From positions 3,348,001 through 3,412,000 of the forward strand of contig NZ_CP015079.1 in the NCBI RefSeq assembly GCF_001653335.1: a stretch of DNA of 64,000 nt, read 5' to 3'. How positions within the stretch are numbered: position 1 is the stretch's first letter; every line of letters begins with the position of its first letter. A program made the translations under genes and the position numbers. Shown here one piece after another: positions 40,557 through 49,509 of the stretch. The DNA is from Nocardioides dokdonensis FR1436. Lineage in GTDB: Bacteria > Actinomycetota > Actinomycetes > Propionibacteriales > Nocardioidaceae. Below the pieces are notes generated by a model. That model saw only the letters and a program-made list of their open reading frames with translations, did no database searches and was not told the DNA's origin.

Positions 40557-41825
40557 ATGACCAGGTCCGAGAAGTTCACCTTCACCGGCTCCGACGGCCA
40601 CGACCTCGCGGGACGCCTGGACCTGCCCGAGGGGGAGCCGCGGGCGGTGGCGCTCTTCGCGCACTGCTTCACCTGCTCGAAGGACGTCGTGGCGGCCTCG
40701 CGGATCAGCCGTGGCCTCGTCGAGCGCGGCTACGGGGTGCTGCGGTTCGACTTCACCGGGCTCGGTGGCAGCGACGGCGAGTTCGCCAACACCAGCTTCA
40801 CCTCCAACGTCGACGACCTCGTCGCGGCCGCGGCTGCGCTGGAGACCCGCCACCGTGCACCGCAGCTGCTGGTCGGGCACAGCCTGGGCGGCGCGGCGGT
40901 GATCGCCGCGGCGTCGCGCCTGCCCGCCGTGACTGCGGTCGCCACGATCGGGGCGCCGTTCGACCCGGGGCACGTGCTGGGTCTCTTCGACGAGGACGCC
41001 CGCGCCCGCATCGAGCGGGACGGTGCCGCCGAGGTGGTGCTGGCCGGCCGCACGTTCACGATCGGCGCGCAGCTGCTCGAGGACGTCTCGGCGCAGCGTC
41101 TCGGGCCGGTGCTCGGAGACCTGAAGCGGGCCCTGCTGGTCCTGCACTCGCCGATCGACCAGCAGGTCGGGGTCGACAACGCCCGGCAGATCTACGACGC
41201 GGCCCGGCACCCCAAGAGCTTCGTCACCCTGGACGACGCCGACCACCTGCTGACCCGCCCACGCGACGCGGAGTACGTCGCCGACCTGCTGTCGGTGTGG
41301 GCCGCGCGCTACCTGCCCGAGCCGGCGCCCGCGACCGCCGAGGAGCCCGACGAGCCCGGCGGCACCGTGCTGGTCGAGGAGACCGCGGGTGGCTGGCTCG
41401 CCCAGTCGGTGCAGGCCGGTCGGCACACCTGGCGTGCCGACGAGCCCGTCGGGGTGGGCGACGACACGGGGCCGACGCCGTACGACCTGCTGCTCTCGGC
41501 GCTCGGGGCGTGCACCTCGATGACGCTGCGGATGTACGCCCGTCGCAAGAAGCTCGCGCTGGAGCACGTGTCGGTGCGCCTGACCCACCGCCGCAACCAT
41601 CCCGACGACTGCGCCGCGGTCGGTCGCGAGGGCGAGGACCCGTGCCGGGTCGAGGGGATCCACCGGGTCATCACCCTGGTCGGCGACCTCGATGACGACG
41701 CCCGGCGGCGGCTGCTGGAGATCGCCGACCGCTGCCCGGTGCACCGGACCATCACCGAGGGCCTCACGATCACCTCGGTGCTCGCAGAACAGGCTCAACT
41801 CGGGCGAAGTCAACCTATGGACTGA
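40557..41825 (+). CDS. alpha/beta hydrolase fused to OsmC-like domain (second paralogue)
   Basis: 422 residues. It is collinear with the protein at 10766-12070: ALFAHCFTCSKDVVAASRI, FDFTGLGGSDGEFANTSFTSNV, nucleophile in VGHSLGGAAV, ARHPKSFVTLDDADHLLTRP, then the OsmC half with YDLLLSALGACTSMTLRMYARRKKLAL and IADRCPVHRTI. Identity over long stretches is visible by eye. The two copies sit about 29 kb apart behind different predicted regulators (Crp-type box there, DosR-like neighbourhood here). Likely role: hydrolysis and reduction of organic peroxides. Confidence 0.9.
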   Translation: MTRSEKFTFTGSDGHDLAGRLDLPEGEPRAVALFAHCFTCSKDVVAASRISRGLVERGYGVLRFDFTGLGGSDGEFANTSFTSNVDDLVAAAAALETRHRAPQLLVGHSLGGAAVIAAASRLPAVTAVATIGAPFDPGHVLGLFDEDARARIERDGAAEVVLAGRTFTIGAQLLEDVSAQRLGPVLGDLKRALLVLHSPIDQQVGVDNARQIYDAARHPKSFVTLDDADHLLTRPRDAEYVADLLSVWAARYLPEPAPATAEEPDEPGGTVLVEETAGGWLAQSVQAGRHTWRADEPVGVGDDTGPTPYDLLLSALGACTSMTLRMYARRKKLALEHVSVRLTHRRNHPDDCAAVGREGEDPCRVEGIHRVITLVGDLDDDARRRLLEIADRCPVHRTITEGLTITSVLAEQAQLGRSQPMD

Positions 41826-41829
41826 ACTA

Positions 41830-42240
41830 GTGGTTCAGGTGGTCACGCTCATCGGCGACATGGTCGGCTCACGCGGGCTCTCCGACCGCGCCGGGGTCCA
41901 GCGCCGCCTCGCCGAGGTGCTCGACGAGGTCGACGTCGCCCCGCGCCCGACCCAGGCGCTCCGGCGCCCGCACCTGGTCCTGCGGGCCCGGCCAGGCCCA
42001 GGTCGACGCCTTCCTGCTGACCCGCGACGCCCTGGTCGACCGCCTCGGTGACCGTGGCCTGCGGCTCCTGGCCGCTTCGCTGCGGGGGGTTACCCAGAGC
42101 GACATCGCAGCGGCCGAGGGCATGTCCAGGTCCGCGGTCAGGTGCCGCCGACCTGGTGCGCGCGGCGTACGACGTCGTGTCGCCGCGCCGCGCGGCGGTG
42201 TGCATCGCCACCGGGGCAGGGGTGCTCCTCGCCGGGTTGC
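41830..42240 (+). pseudogene. broken satD-like gene
   Basis: GTG 41830 opens VTLIGDMVGSRGLSDRAGVQRRLAEVLDEVD, matching the N-terminus of SatD family proteins. The frame then changes and, after a deletion of most of the middle, 42000-42150 reads QVDAFLLTRDALVDRLGDRG and LRLLAASLRGVTQSDIAAAEGMSRSAV, the C-terminal helix-turn-helix of the same family. A further frame change gives LVRAAYDVVSPRRA and then a hydrophobic stretch up to about 42300, perhaps the remains of a membrane gene. No intact product is possible. Confidence 0.65.
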
Positions 42241-42334
42241 TGGTCGTCGACGTCGTTCCCGGGTGGCGGTTGCTGCTGCTCGTCCTGCTGGTCGCCCCGC
42301 AGGCGACCCCGGGTCTGCCGCCGGAGACGGCGAA

Positions 42335-42371
42335 GGGCGCCGCCCCCAGGTCGAACCTGGCGGCGGCGCCC
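42335..42371. terminator. strong hairpin terminator
   Basis: GGGCGCCGCC (42335-42344) pairs perfectly with GGCGGCGCCC (42362-42371); inside it CCAGG-TCGAA-CCTGG forms a second stem. It lies just after the stop of the minus-strand DUF6131-like gene (42391) and after the satD relic, so it may serve both directions. Confidence 0.65.
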
Positions 42372-42390
42372 TCCGGAGCGCGGGGTGGTC

Positions 42391-42534
42391 CTAGAAGACC
42401 CGTCGGCGGGTGCCGCCGATCGGGACGAGGTTCAGCACCAGGCCGACGACGAGCAGGACGCCGCCGATGATGGTGAGGATGTTGATGCTGGCCAGCAGGC
42501 CGATCAGCAGCAGGATGAGTCCGAGGATGATCAT
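42391..42534 (-). CDS. DUF6131-like small membrane protein
   Basis: 47 residues from ATG 42534 with GGAG five bases upstream. The chain is almost entirely hydrophobic: MIILGLILLLIGLLASINIL, then TIIGGVLLVVGLVLNLVPIGG and the tail TRRRVF. Length and pattern match the short two-helix DUF6131 proteins of actinobacteria, function unknown. A strong hairpin follows the stop. Confidence 0.75.
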   Translation of the reverse strand: MIILGLILLLIGLLASINILTIIGGVLLVVGLVLNLVPIGGTRRRVF

Positions 42535-42588
42535 GGGGTCTCCTTCATGAGTGGCGGGACGGCCGGTGGGTCGCCCGCATCGGGTTGC

Positions 42589-42777
42589 TCAGCTGAACCA
42601 GACGAGGTCGCACCGGGTGCACTCGAGGCGCCTGATGCTCGACCCGCCCTCGAACTCGACGCCGCGCAGGTCCCACTCGTGCTCGTGCGCGGTGGGGACT
42701 GCGGACGCACGCGGTCCAGCAGGTGGGGTGTCGACGAGGGGGAACGCTGGTTCCCGGTCGGTGGCGCCGGTGCTCAT
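42589..42777 (-). CDS. small zinc-ribbon-like protein
   Basis: 62 residues from ATG 42777 with a strong GGAGG. The C-terminal half HEHEWDLRGVEFEGGSSIRR followed by LECTRCDLVWFS offers His and a C-x2-C pair as possible metal ligands; the N-terminus is Pro/Ala-rich and disordered. Unnamed family. It is divergent from the epoxide-hydrolase-like gene. Confidence 0.6.
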   Translation of the reverse strand: MSTGATDREPAFPLVDTPPAGPRASAVPTAHEHEWDLRGVEFEGGSSIRRLECTRCDLVWFS

Positions 42778-42935
42778 CGTCTCCTCCTCGCCCGTCGCTG
42801 CGCCGGGTGGCGCAGCGTCAGGGACCTTCTGACCACTGCGTGCCGGGTCTAAACCCGTGGCGGCGAAGTCGGTCCAAGAGGGTGAGCGGGGTCCTTCTCC
42901 GCCCGTCCGCCGCTCGGACTGTCATGCTCGTCGGT

Positions 42936-43784
42936 ATGGACGAGTCGCCGGGTCGGCACCACGAGGTGCACCGCTCCACCGCCCACGGGGACCTCGTCCT
43001 CGACGTCCGCGAGTGGGGCCCTGTCGACGGTGTGCCCGTCGTGCTGCTGCACGGCTTCCCGCAGAGCGCGGCGAGCTGGGCCGGGGTGGCCGAGCACCTC
43101 GCCGGGTCGGGGCTGCGGCTCCTGGCCCCCGACCAGCGCGGCTACTCGCCCGGGGCGCGGCCCGACGACGTCGCGGCGTACGCCATCGAGGAGCTCGCCG
43201 GCGACGTGCTGGCCCTGGCCGAGGACCTCGACCTCGGGCGCTTCCACCTGGTGGGCCACGACTGGGGTGCATCGGTGGCCTGGTGGTTGGCCGCCCACCA
43301 CCCCGACCGGCTGCTCACCCTGACCGCCCTGTCGGTGCCGCACCTCGCGGCGTTCGGACGCGCGCTGGTGGAGGACCCCGAGCAGGCGTCCCGGTCGGCG
43401 TACCTCAAGGTCTTCCGCCGTCCCGGCGTCGCCGAGGAGCAGCTGCTCGCCGACGACGCCGCAGGGCTGCGCGACGTGTACGCCGGGCGGGTGCCGATCG
43501 CCCACGTGCAGCGTGACGTGGCGCTCATGCGCGATGGGGCGCTCACCCCCGCCCTGGGCTGGTACCGCGCGATGCGGGACCTGTCCGGCACGCCCGACGT
43601 GCACGTCCCGACCACCTACATCTGGGGCGAGGAGGACCAGGCGGCGGCCCCGGCGGCGGCCCGGCTGTGCGGGGAGCACGTGCAGGCCGACTACCGCTTC
43701 GTCCCGCTGCCCGGCGTCTCGCACTGGAGCCTGGACGAGGTCCCCGAGGTGGTGGCCGCGGAGATCCGGCGCCGGGTGTGCTGA
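42936..43784 (+). CDS. alpha/beta fold hydrolase, epoxide hydrolase-like
   Basis: 282 residues from ATG 42936 (ATG 42924 also possible). LLHGFPQSAASW supplies the oxyanion HG, the nucleophile position is an aspartate in VGHDWGASVAW, and the His is in VSHWSLDE. An Asp nucleophile with HGFPxxxxxW is the pattern of epoxide hydrolases and haloalkane dehalogenases, as opposed to serine esterases. DQRGYSPGARP follows the epoxide hydrolase style. Cytosolic; substrate unknown. It is followed 26 bases later by a GNAT gene. Confidence 0.85.
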   Translation: MDESPGRHHEVHRSTAHGDLVLDVREWGPVDGVPVVLLHGFPQSAASWAGVAEHLAGSGLRLLAPDQRGYSPGARPDDVAAYAIEELAGDVLALAEDLDLGRFHLVGHDWGASVAWWLAAHHPDRLLTLTALSVPHLAAFGRALVEDPEQASRSAYLKVFRRPGVAEEQLLADDAAGLRDVYAGRVPIAHVQRDVALMRDGALTPALGWYRAMRDLSGTPDVHVPTTYIWGEEDQAAAPAAARLCGEHVQADYRFVPLPGVSHWSLDEVPEVVAAEIRRRVC

Positions 43785-43810
43785 GGGCGGGAGCGGGGGA
43801 GGGGCACGGG

Positions 43811-44476
43811 ATGCAGGTCCGGGACATGCGACGCGGTGACCTCCCCGAGGTGGCCGACCTGCTGGCGGAGGCCTTCGCCGACGGCACCAACCTGGCCAGC
43901 TTCGTGCCCCCGCGCCAGCGGGTGGCCCGACTGCGCCGCTGGTTCACCGTGGTGGGTGAGCAGGACGCCTTGCGCCACGGCCTGGCCGAGGTGGCGCTCG
44001 CCGAGGCCGGCCCGGGTGCGGACGCCCGGATCCTCGCCGTCGCCTGGTGGCACCCGCCCGTCCGCCCGGGTTCGGCCGTAGGCGCCGGGTGCCGGCTCGG
44101 GGTTCCTCGGTCGCGCCTTCCTCGGTCGCGCCTGCGCGAGCTGGCCTGTGCCGTGCGGGTCTTCGGTGCGCGGGTGCCCGCGGCGGCGTGGTCCGATGCG
44201 GCCTCCCGGCGCGCCCGCCCGACCGAGCCGCACTGGCACCTGTCCTACCTGGCCTCGAGGTCCGAGCCCGGCGCCCGGGGTGCCGCCACCGCGCTGCTGC
44301 AGCACCGCCTGGGCGTCGCCGACGCCGACGGGACCGGCGCCCACCTGGAGTCGTCGTCGATCGCCACCATCGCCTTCTACGAGCGGTTCGGGTGGCGGGT
44401 CACGGGTCCGGTGCGCGGACCCGCGGGCCGCAGCACGACGGCGATGTGGCGCCCCCCGGGCGGGGTCGCGCCATGA
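43811..44476 (+). CDS. GNAT family N-acetyltransferase
   Basis: 221 residues from ATG 43811. MQVRDMRRGDLPEVADLLAEAF is a typical GNAT start; WHLSYLASRSEPGARGAATALLQHRL is the acetyl-CoA loop (motif A, here with P-G-A-R-G-A-A), and SSIATIAFYERFGWRV is motif B. The middle segment is poorly conserved. Its stop overlaps the next start as ATGA, so it is co-translated with the spermidine-synthase-like gene. Confidence 0.82.
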   Translation: MQVRDMRRGDLPEVADLLAEAFADGTNLASFVPPRQRVARLRRWFTVVGEQDALRHGLAEVALAEAGPGADARILAVAWWHPPVRPGSAVGAGCRLGVPRSRLPRSRLRELACAVRVFGARVPAAAWSDAASRRARPTEPHWHLSYLASRSEPGARGAATALLQHRLGVADADGTGAHLESSSIATIAFYERFGWRVTGPVRGPAGRSTTAMWRPPGGVAP

Positions 44477-45297
44477 GCGGGCCGCACGTGGAGATCGTGC
44501 CCGGGGATCGGCCGAACGCCTGGCTCGTCCTCATCGACGGGCGCGAGCAGTCGCTGGTGGACCTCGACGACCCGCAGCACCTCGGGTTCGACTACGTGCG
44601 GCGCATCGCCGACGTCGTGGACCACCAGGCTCCGGCACGGGTCCCGCTGCGGGTGCTCCACATCGGTGGCGCCGGCCTGACCCTGCCCCGGTACGTCGCC
44701 GCGACCCGGCCGGGGTCGTGGCAGGTGGTGCTCGAACCGGACGCCACCCTGACCGCGCGGGTGCGCGAGGAGCTGCCGCTGCCCCGACGCAGCGGCGTGC
44801 GGGTGCGGGAGCAGGACGGGCGGGTCGGGCTGGCTGCGCTGCGCGACGACGCGGTCGACCTCGTGGTCGTCGACGCCTTCGACGAGGGCCGGGTGCCGGC
44901 CGAGCTGATGACCACCGAGGCGGCAGCGGAGGCGGCGCGGGTGCTCGCGCCGGGGGGACTCCTCGTGGTCAACGTCAGCGACCAGGCGCCCTTCCCGGTG
45001 GTGCGTGACCTGCTCGCCGCGGTGCGCCAGCGCCTGCCCCACGTGCTGGTCAGCGCCGAGCCGGCGACGCTGCGAGCGCGGCGTCCCGGCAACCTCCTGG
45101 TGGTCGCGGGGCACGAGTCGGTGCCTCGTGCGGGCCTCAGCGCCCGCGCTCGCAGCGCCGCGGCGCCGTACAAGGTGCTCGACGACGTCGCCGTCGCGAG
45201 CTCGTTCGGTGGTGGCCGCCCGCGCACCGACGCGGGGCTGTCACCGGGCGCGACCTCGCGGTGGCGGGTGGTGACGGGCGCGGGCGCGGACGGCTGA
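44473..45297 (+). CDS. spermidine synthase-like methyltransferase-fold protein
   Basis: 274 residues. SAM-type Rossmann fold: VLHIGGAGLTLPRYVAATRPG, VVLEPDATLTARVREELPL, VDLVVVDAFDEGRVPAELMTTE, APGGLLVVNVSD. The layout matches proteins annotated as spermidine synthase-like, but the N-terminal tetramer hairpin is short and the polyamine-site residues are not evident. It may instead be a distinct SAM or dcSAM-binding enzyme. A perfect hairpin follows four bases after the stop. Confidence 0.8.
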   Translation: MSGPHVEIVPGDRPNAWLVLIDGREQSLVDLDDPQHLGFDYVRRIADVVDHQAPARVPLRVLHIGGAGLTLPRYVAATRPGSWQVVLEPDATLTARVREELPLPRRSGVRVREQDGRVGLAALRDDAVDLVVVDAFDEGRVPAELMTTEAAAEAARVLAPGGLLVVNVSDQAPFPVVRDLLAAVRQRLPHVLVSAEPATLRARRPGNLLVVAGHESVPRAGLSARARSAAAPYKVLDDVAVASSFGGGRPRTDAGLSPGATSRWRVVTGAGADG

Positions 45298-45300
45298 GGG

Positions 45301-45319
45301 CCGCGGGGCCTGCCCGCGG
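45301..45319 (+). terminator. GC-rich hairpin after the spermidine-synthase-like gene
   Basis: CCGCGGG-GCCTG-CCCGCGG, perfect 7-bp arms directly after the stop codon, with no U-run. Likely terminator. TACACT at 45346-45351 could be a -10 element for the following operon. Confidence 0.55.
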
Positions 45320-45482
45320 GGTGGGAGGCACGAGCATCCGCCCGTTACACTCGCCGTCGATCTGGCCCTCACCGCAAAGGACACCGAGCACCCCTGATGG
45401 ACGGCTCCCAAAGTCGCCTGCTCTCCCCGCACCTGCACCGGTCCGCTGACCTGGTCGCGGGTCCCACCGGGGGAGAGCGCCC

Positions 45483-46850
45483 GTGACCGCCACCCTGCTG
45501 CTCCTCGCAGCGCTCCTGCTCGTGATCGCGTGCGGCGTCTTCGTCGCCGCCGAGTTCGCGCTCGTCACCGTCGACCGCAACAAGGTCGACCAGGCGGCCG
45601 CCGACGGCGACGCGGGCGCGATCGGCGTGCAACGAGCCCTGCGCTCGCTCTCCACCCAGCTCTCCGGCGCCCAGGTGGGCATCACGCTGACCAACCTGGG
45701 CATCGGTTTCCTCTCCGAGCCCGCGATCGCCGACCTCATCGACGAGCCGCTGGCCGCACTGGGCGTCCCGGACGGTGCCGTGACGCCGGTGGCGCTCGCC
45801 GTGGCGCTGACGCTCAGCACGATCGTGACGATGCTCTTCGGTGAGCTGGTGCCCAAGAACCTCGCGATCGCCCTGCCGCTGGCCACCGCACGGGCGACCC
45901 AGGCACCGATGCGGTTCTTCACCCGGGTGAACAAGGGCCCGATCCGGATCCTCAACGGCGCTGCCAACGCCCTGGTCCGCCGCCTGGGCGTCGAGCCGCA
46001 GGAGGAGCTGCGCTCGGCGCGCAGCTCCGCCGAGCTGGCGTCGTTGATCCAGCGCTCGGCCGACGAGGGCACGCTCGACCCCGACACCGCGGAGCTGATG
46101 GAGCGCTCGGTGGAGTTCGGCACCCGGACCGCGGGCGAGATCATGACGCCCCGGGTGCGTACCCGCTCGCTGGAGCTCAACGACCGCGCGGCGGCCGTCA
46201 TCGAGCTGACCCGCCAGACCGGGCACTCCCGCTTCCCGGTGCTCGACGACGAGGACATCGTCGTCGGCACGGTGCACGTCAAGAACGCCGTCGCGCTGCC
46301 CGTCCACGAGCGCCCCACCACGAAGGTCAAGCACCTCATGGCCAAGCCGATCGTGGTGCCTGACTCGCTCCGCCTCGACCCGCTCCTGCAGCTGCTGCGC
46401 GAGGACGGCTTCCAGATGGCGGTGGTCCTCGACGAGTACGGCGGCCACGCCGGCATCGTGACCCTGGAGGACGTCGTCGAGGAGATCGTCGGTGACATCG
46501 CCGACGAGCACGACCGATCGGGCTCCCGCGCCCGGCAGCGCCGCGACGGCTCCTGGATGATCTCGGGCCTGCTGCGCCCCGACGAGGTCGAGGACCTCAC
46601 CGGCATCGAGCTGCCCGAGGACGAGGCGTACGACACCGTCGCCGGGCTCGTGCTGCAGGTGCTCGGCAAGGTCCCGGTCGCCGGCGACCTGGCCGAGATC
46701 CCCGTCCCCGACCGGTCCGACCCCGACGAGCCGCGCGAGCAGCTCGCGGTGCTCACCGTCGAGCACATGGACGGCCTGCGCGTGGACCGGCTGACCCTGC
46801 GTCTCCTCGAGGGCGACACGACCGACGCGGAGGCGAGCGAGCATGAGTGA
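45483..46850 (+). CDS. DUF21-CBS-CorC/HlyC membrane protein, full length
   Basis: 455 residues from GTG 45483. An N-terminal DUF21 (CNNM) membrane domain (to about 185; GVFVAAEFALVTVDRNKV, LGIGFLSEPAI), two CBS domains (about 205-330; GHSRFPVLDDEDIVVGTVHVK, FQMAVVLDEYGGHAGIVTLEDVVEEIVGDI) and a C-terminal CorC_HlyC transporter-associated domain (about 350-440). The family is linked to Mg2+/Co2+ transport or resistance rather than haemolysis. It overlaps the next gene of the same family by eight bases, as in Rv1842c-Rv1841c of mycobacteria. Confidence 0.9.
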   Translation: MTATLLLLAALLLVIACGVFVAAEFALVTVDRNKVDQAAADGDAGAIGVQRALRSLSTQLSGAQVGITLTNLGIGFLSEPAIADLIDEPLAALGVPDGAVTPVALAVALTLSTIVTMLFGELVPKNLAIALPLATARATQAPMRFFTRVNKGPIRILNGAANALVRRLGVEPQEELRSARSSAELASLIQRSADEGTLDPDTAELMERSVEFGTRTAGEIMTPRVRTRSLELNDRAAAVIELTRQTGHSRFPVLDDEDIVVGTVHVKNAVALPVHERPTTKVKHLMAKPIVVPDSLRLDPLLQLLREDGFQMAVVLDEYGGHAGIVTLEDVVEEIVGDIADEHDRSGSRARQRRDGSWMISGLLRPDEVEDLTGIELPEDEAYDTVAGLVLQVLGKVPVAGDLAEIPVPDRSDPDEPREQLAVLTVEHMDGLRVDRLTLRLLEGDTTDAEASEHE

Positions 46851-47949
46851 CCTCACCGGGGTGCTGGTGGCCATCGGGCTGCTGGCGCTGAACGCCTTCT
46901 TCGTGGGTGCGGAGTTCGCCCTGATCTCCGCCCGCCGCAGCCAGATCGAGCCGAGGGCCCAGGCCGGTTCCCGGGTGGCGCGCACGACGCTGCACGCCAT
47001 GGAGAACGTGTCGTTGATGATGGCCGGCGCCCAGCTGGGCATCACCATCTGCTCCGTCGGCCTCGGTGCCGTCGGCGAGCCCGCGGTGGCCCACCTGATC
47101 GAGCCGCTCTTCGCGAGCGCGGGGGTGCCCGAGGCGCTCCTGCACCCGGTCGCGTTCATGATCGCCCTGGCCGTCGTGGTGTTCCTGCACGTCGTCCTGG
47201 GCGAGATGGTGCCCAAGAACATCGCGATCGCCGGCCCCGAGCGCTCCGCGCTCGTGCTCGGCCCGCCGATGCTCTTCGTGGTCACCATCTTGAAGCCGGT
47301 GATCGTGGCGCTCAACGCCATCGCCAACCGGACCCTGCGCCTGGTGGGCGTCGAGCCCAAGGACGAGATCAGCTCGGCCTTCACCCGCGAGGAGGTCGCG
47401 GCCCTGGTCGAGGAGTCGCGCGGCGAGGGTCTGATCGAGGCCGACGAGTACGACCGGCTCGCCGGCGCGCTCGGGTTCACCGAGAAGGACGTCACCTCGG
47501 TCCTGATGCCCCCCGACACCCTGACGACCGTGCGGCGGGGCTCCACCCCGGCCGACGTCGAGGCGCTGTGCGCCGCCACCGGCTTCAGCCGGTTCCCGGT
47601 CGAGGCCGACGGCGGCGAGCTCGTGGGCTACCTGCACATCAAGGACGTCCTGGAGCCGGACGAGGAGCGCCGCGAGCGCCCCATCGAGGACAAGTGGATC
47701 CGTCCCTTCGCGCCGGTCACCCCGGACGACGCGCTGCACGCCGCGCTCGAGCAGCTGCAGCGGCGTGGGGCCCACATGGCCCGGGTGGTCACCACCGAGG
47801 GCGTCACCCTCGGCGTGGCGACCCTCGAGGACGTCCTCGAGGAGCTCGTGGGGGAGATCCGCGACGCCGCCCACAACGACGACCAGCCCGAGGCCGGCGC
47901 CGAGGCCGGGCACGGGACCGGTCGCGGGGGCGCGGGCTCCGTGTCCTGA
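46843..47949 (+). CDS. DUF21-CBS membrane protein lacking the CorC domain
   Basis: 368 residues. DUF21 membrane domain with LNAFFVGAEFALISARRSQIEP and VLGEMVPKNIAIAGPERSAL, two CBS domains (FSRFPVEADGGELVGYLHIKDVL and MARVVTTEGVTLGVATLEDVLEELVGEI), then a short acidic, Gly-rich tail in place of the CorC_HlyC domain that its upstream partner keeps. The pair probably forms a heteromer in the membrane. Confidence 0.9.
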   Translation: MSDLTGVLVAIGLLALNAFFVGAEFALISARRSQIEPRAQAGSRVARTTLHAMENVSLMMAGAQLGITICSVGLGAVGEPAVAHLIEPLFASAGVPEALLHPVAFMIALAVVVFLHVVLGEMVPKNIAIAGPERSALVLGPPMLFVVTILKPVIVALNAIANRTLRLVGVEPKDEISSAFTREEVAALVEESRGEGLIEADEYDRLAGALGFTEKDVTSVLMPPDTLTTVRRGSTPADVEALCAATGFSRFPVEADGGELVGYLHIKDVLEPDEERRERPIEDKWIRPFAPVTPDDALHAALEQLQRRGAHMARVVTTEGVTLGVATLEDVLEELVGEIRDAAHNDDQPEAGAEAGHGTGRGGAGSVS

Positions 47950-48035
47950 CGAGCCGGCAGCCGCCGTTCGTCTAGGGTGTGCTGGCCGGCTCGCCCGGTG
48001 ACCGATGACCCCCGGACGGTGGAGTGCAGGCAGCT

Positions 48036-48635
48036 GTGGTGGACGACGTTGGGCGCAGCACGAGGGTGTGGACGCTCCCCAACCTGCTCAGCGCGGTGCG
48101 GCTCGCCGGGGTCCCGGTGTTCCTGTGGCTGGTGCTGGGTCCCGAGGCGGACGCCTGGGCGCTCGCGCTGCTCGTGGTCTCGGGCATCACCGACTTCCTC
48201 GACGGTTGGCTCGCCCGGCGCTGGGGCCAGACCTCCGCGCTCGGCCAGATCCTCGACCCGGTCGCCGACCGCCTCTACATCCTGGCCGTCGTCGTCGGGC
48301 TGGCGCTGCGCGACGTCATCCCGTGGTGGATGGCGGTGTCGCTGCCCCTGCGCGACGCCCTGATGTGGGGTCTGGTCCCGCTGCTGCGCACCCGGGGCTA
48401 CAGCTCGCTGCCGGTGCACTTCCTGGGCAAGGCCGCGACCTTCAACCTGCTCTACGCCTTCCCGCTGCTGCTCCTGGGTGACGGCGACGGCGCCGTGGCC
48501 ACCCTCGCCGAGGTGTTCGGCTGGTCGTTCGCGCTGTGGGGCATCGGGCTCTACTGGTGGGCCGGAGTGCTCTACGCCTGGCAGGTGAGGCGTCTGCTGG
48601 CCACCACCGAGCGGCGGAGCGTCTCCCATGCCTGA
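48036..48635 (+). CDS. pgsA2: CDP-alcohol phosphatidyltransferase (PgsA2-type)
   Basis: 199 residues from GTG 48036 (GTG 48024 and 48039 are alternatives; GGAG at 48021-48024 and the short family N-terminus favour 48036-48039). The catalytic pattern D-G-x2-A-R-x8-G-x3-D-x3-D is complete in DFLDGWLARRWGQTSALGQILDPVADR. About six membrane helices. It makes a phospholipid from CDP-diacylglycerol and an alcohol; by synteny with Rv1822 it is the PgsA2-type enzyme, whose exact alcohol is debated. It overlaps the DUF881 gene by eight bases. Confidence 0.88.
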   Translation: MVDDVGRSTRVWTLPNLLSAVRLAGVPVFLWLVLGPEADAWALALLVVSGITDFLDGWLARRWGQTSALGQILDPVADRLYILAVVVGLALRDVIPWWMAVSLPLRDALMWGLVPLLRTRGYSSLPVHFLGKAATFNLLYAFPLLLLGDGDGAVATLAEVFGWSFALWGIGLYWWAGVLYAWQVRRLLATTERRSVSHA

Positions 48636-49509
48636 CCCTGCACCGGGACAGGCACCTCAGGTGGCTCCCGAGCAGCTGCCCGCCCGGGTCACGATGCCCC
48701 TGCTCACGCTCATCACCCAGCAGTCCTTGGACGAGGACTACCTGCACGTCGCCGAACGGCGCGGGCGTGGTCAGCTGCCCTCCTCGCGCACCCGGCCGCA
48801 CCGCACCGCCGCGGTCGTGGTGGCCGTGTTCGGCATCCTGGTGACCACGGCGGCCGTGCAGACCGCGCAGGACGCCGACGAGAACCGCGCCAGCCGCAAC
48901 ACCCTGGTCTCGCGGGTCCAGGACCGACGGGCGACCGTCTCGCAGCTGCAGGACCGCATCGTCGAGCTGCGGGAGGAGGACCAGCTGGCCACCGAGGACC
49001 TCGCCCGCCTCACCGACACCGCCCTCGACGCACAGGCCCGCCTACGCCGCCTCCAGGTCAGCACCGGCTACCTGCCGCTGCAGGGCGAGGGCGTGCGCCT
49101 GACCCTGGAGAACCCCGAGGCCGGGGCGAACGAGATCCGTGACATCGACCTGCAGAAGGCCGCCAACGGGCTCTGGCTCGCCGGGGCCGAGGCGATCGCC
49201 ATCAACGGCCAGCGCCTGACCGCGGTCAGCGCCATCCGCAACTCCGGCGTCGTGGTCAACGTCAACTCGGTGCCGATCAGCGCGCCGTACGTCGTGACGG
49301 CGATCGGCGACAGCCGGACGCTGCTGGCCCGGTTCCAGGAGACCGCCAGCGGCAGCGGCCTGATCAACGTGGCCCAGGCGCTGGGCTTCTCCTACCGGCA
49401 GGAGACGGCCCCCTCCGTGAAGATCCCCGCGGCCCGACGTCGTACGCTCCTGTCCGCCGAAGAACTGTCGCGCGAGCCACGCGCCGAGACCGAGGAGGGG
49501 ACGCCATGA
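48628..49509 (+). CDS. DUF881 family protein, first copy
   Basis: 293 residues: a proline-rich cytoplasmic N-terminus, one membrane helix (about 60-80), a coiled-coil segment (VSRVQDRRATVSQLQDRIVELREEDQ), then the DUF881 domain with GEGVRLTLENPEAG, GLWLAGAEAIAINGQRLTAVSAIR and APYVVTAIGD. It is anchored in the membrane with the domain outside. By position it corresponds to Rv1823. DUF881 proteins occur in pairs flanking the small Sbp protein and are thought to act in envelope or division; no activity is known. Confidence 0.88.
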   Translation: MPDPAPGQAPQVAPEQLPARVTMPLLTLITQQSLDEDYLHVAERRGRGQLPSSRTRPHRTAAVVVAVFGILVTTAAVQTAQDADENRASRNTLVSRVQDRRATVSQLQDRIVELREEDQLATEDLARLTDTALDAQARLRRLQVSTGYLPLQGEGVRLTLENPEAGANEIRDIDLQKAANGLWLAGAEAIAINGQRLTAVSAIRNSGVVVNVNSVPISAPYVVTAIGDSRTLLARFQETASGSGLINVAQALGFSYRQETAPSVKIPAARRRTLLSAEELSREPRAETEEGTP

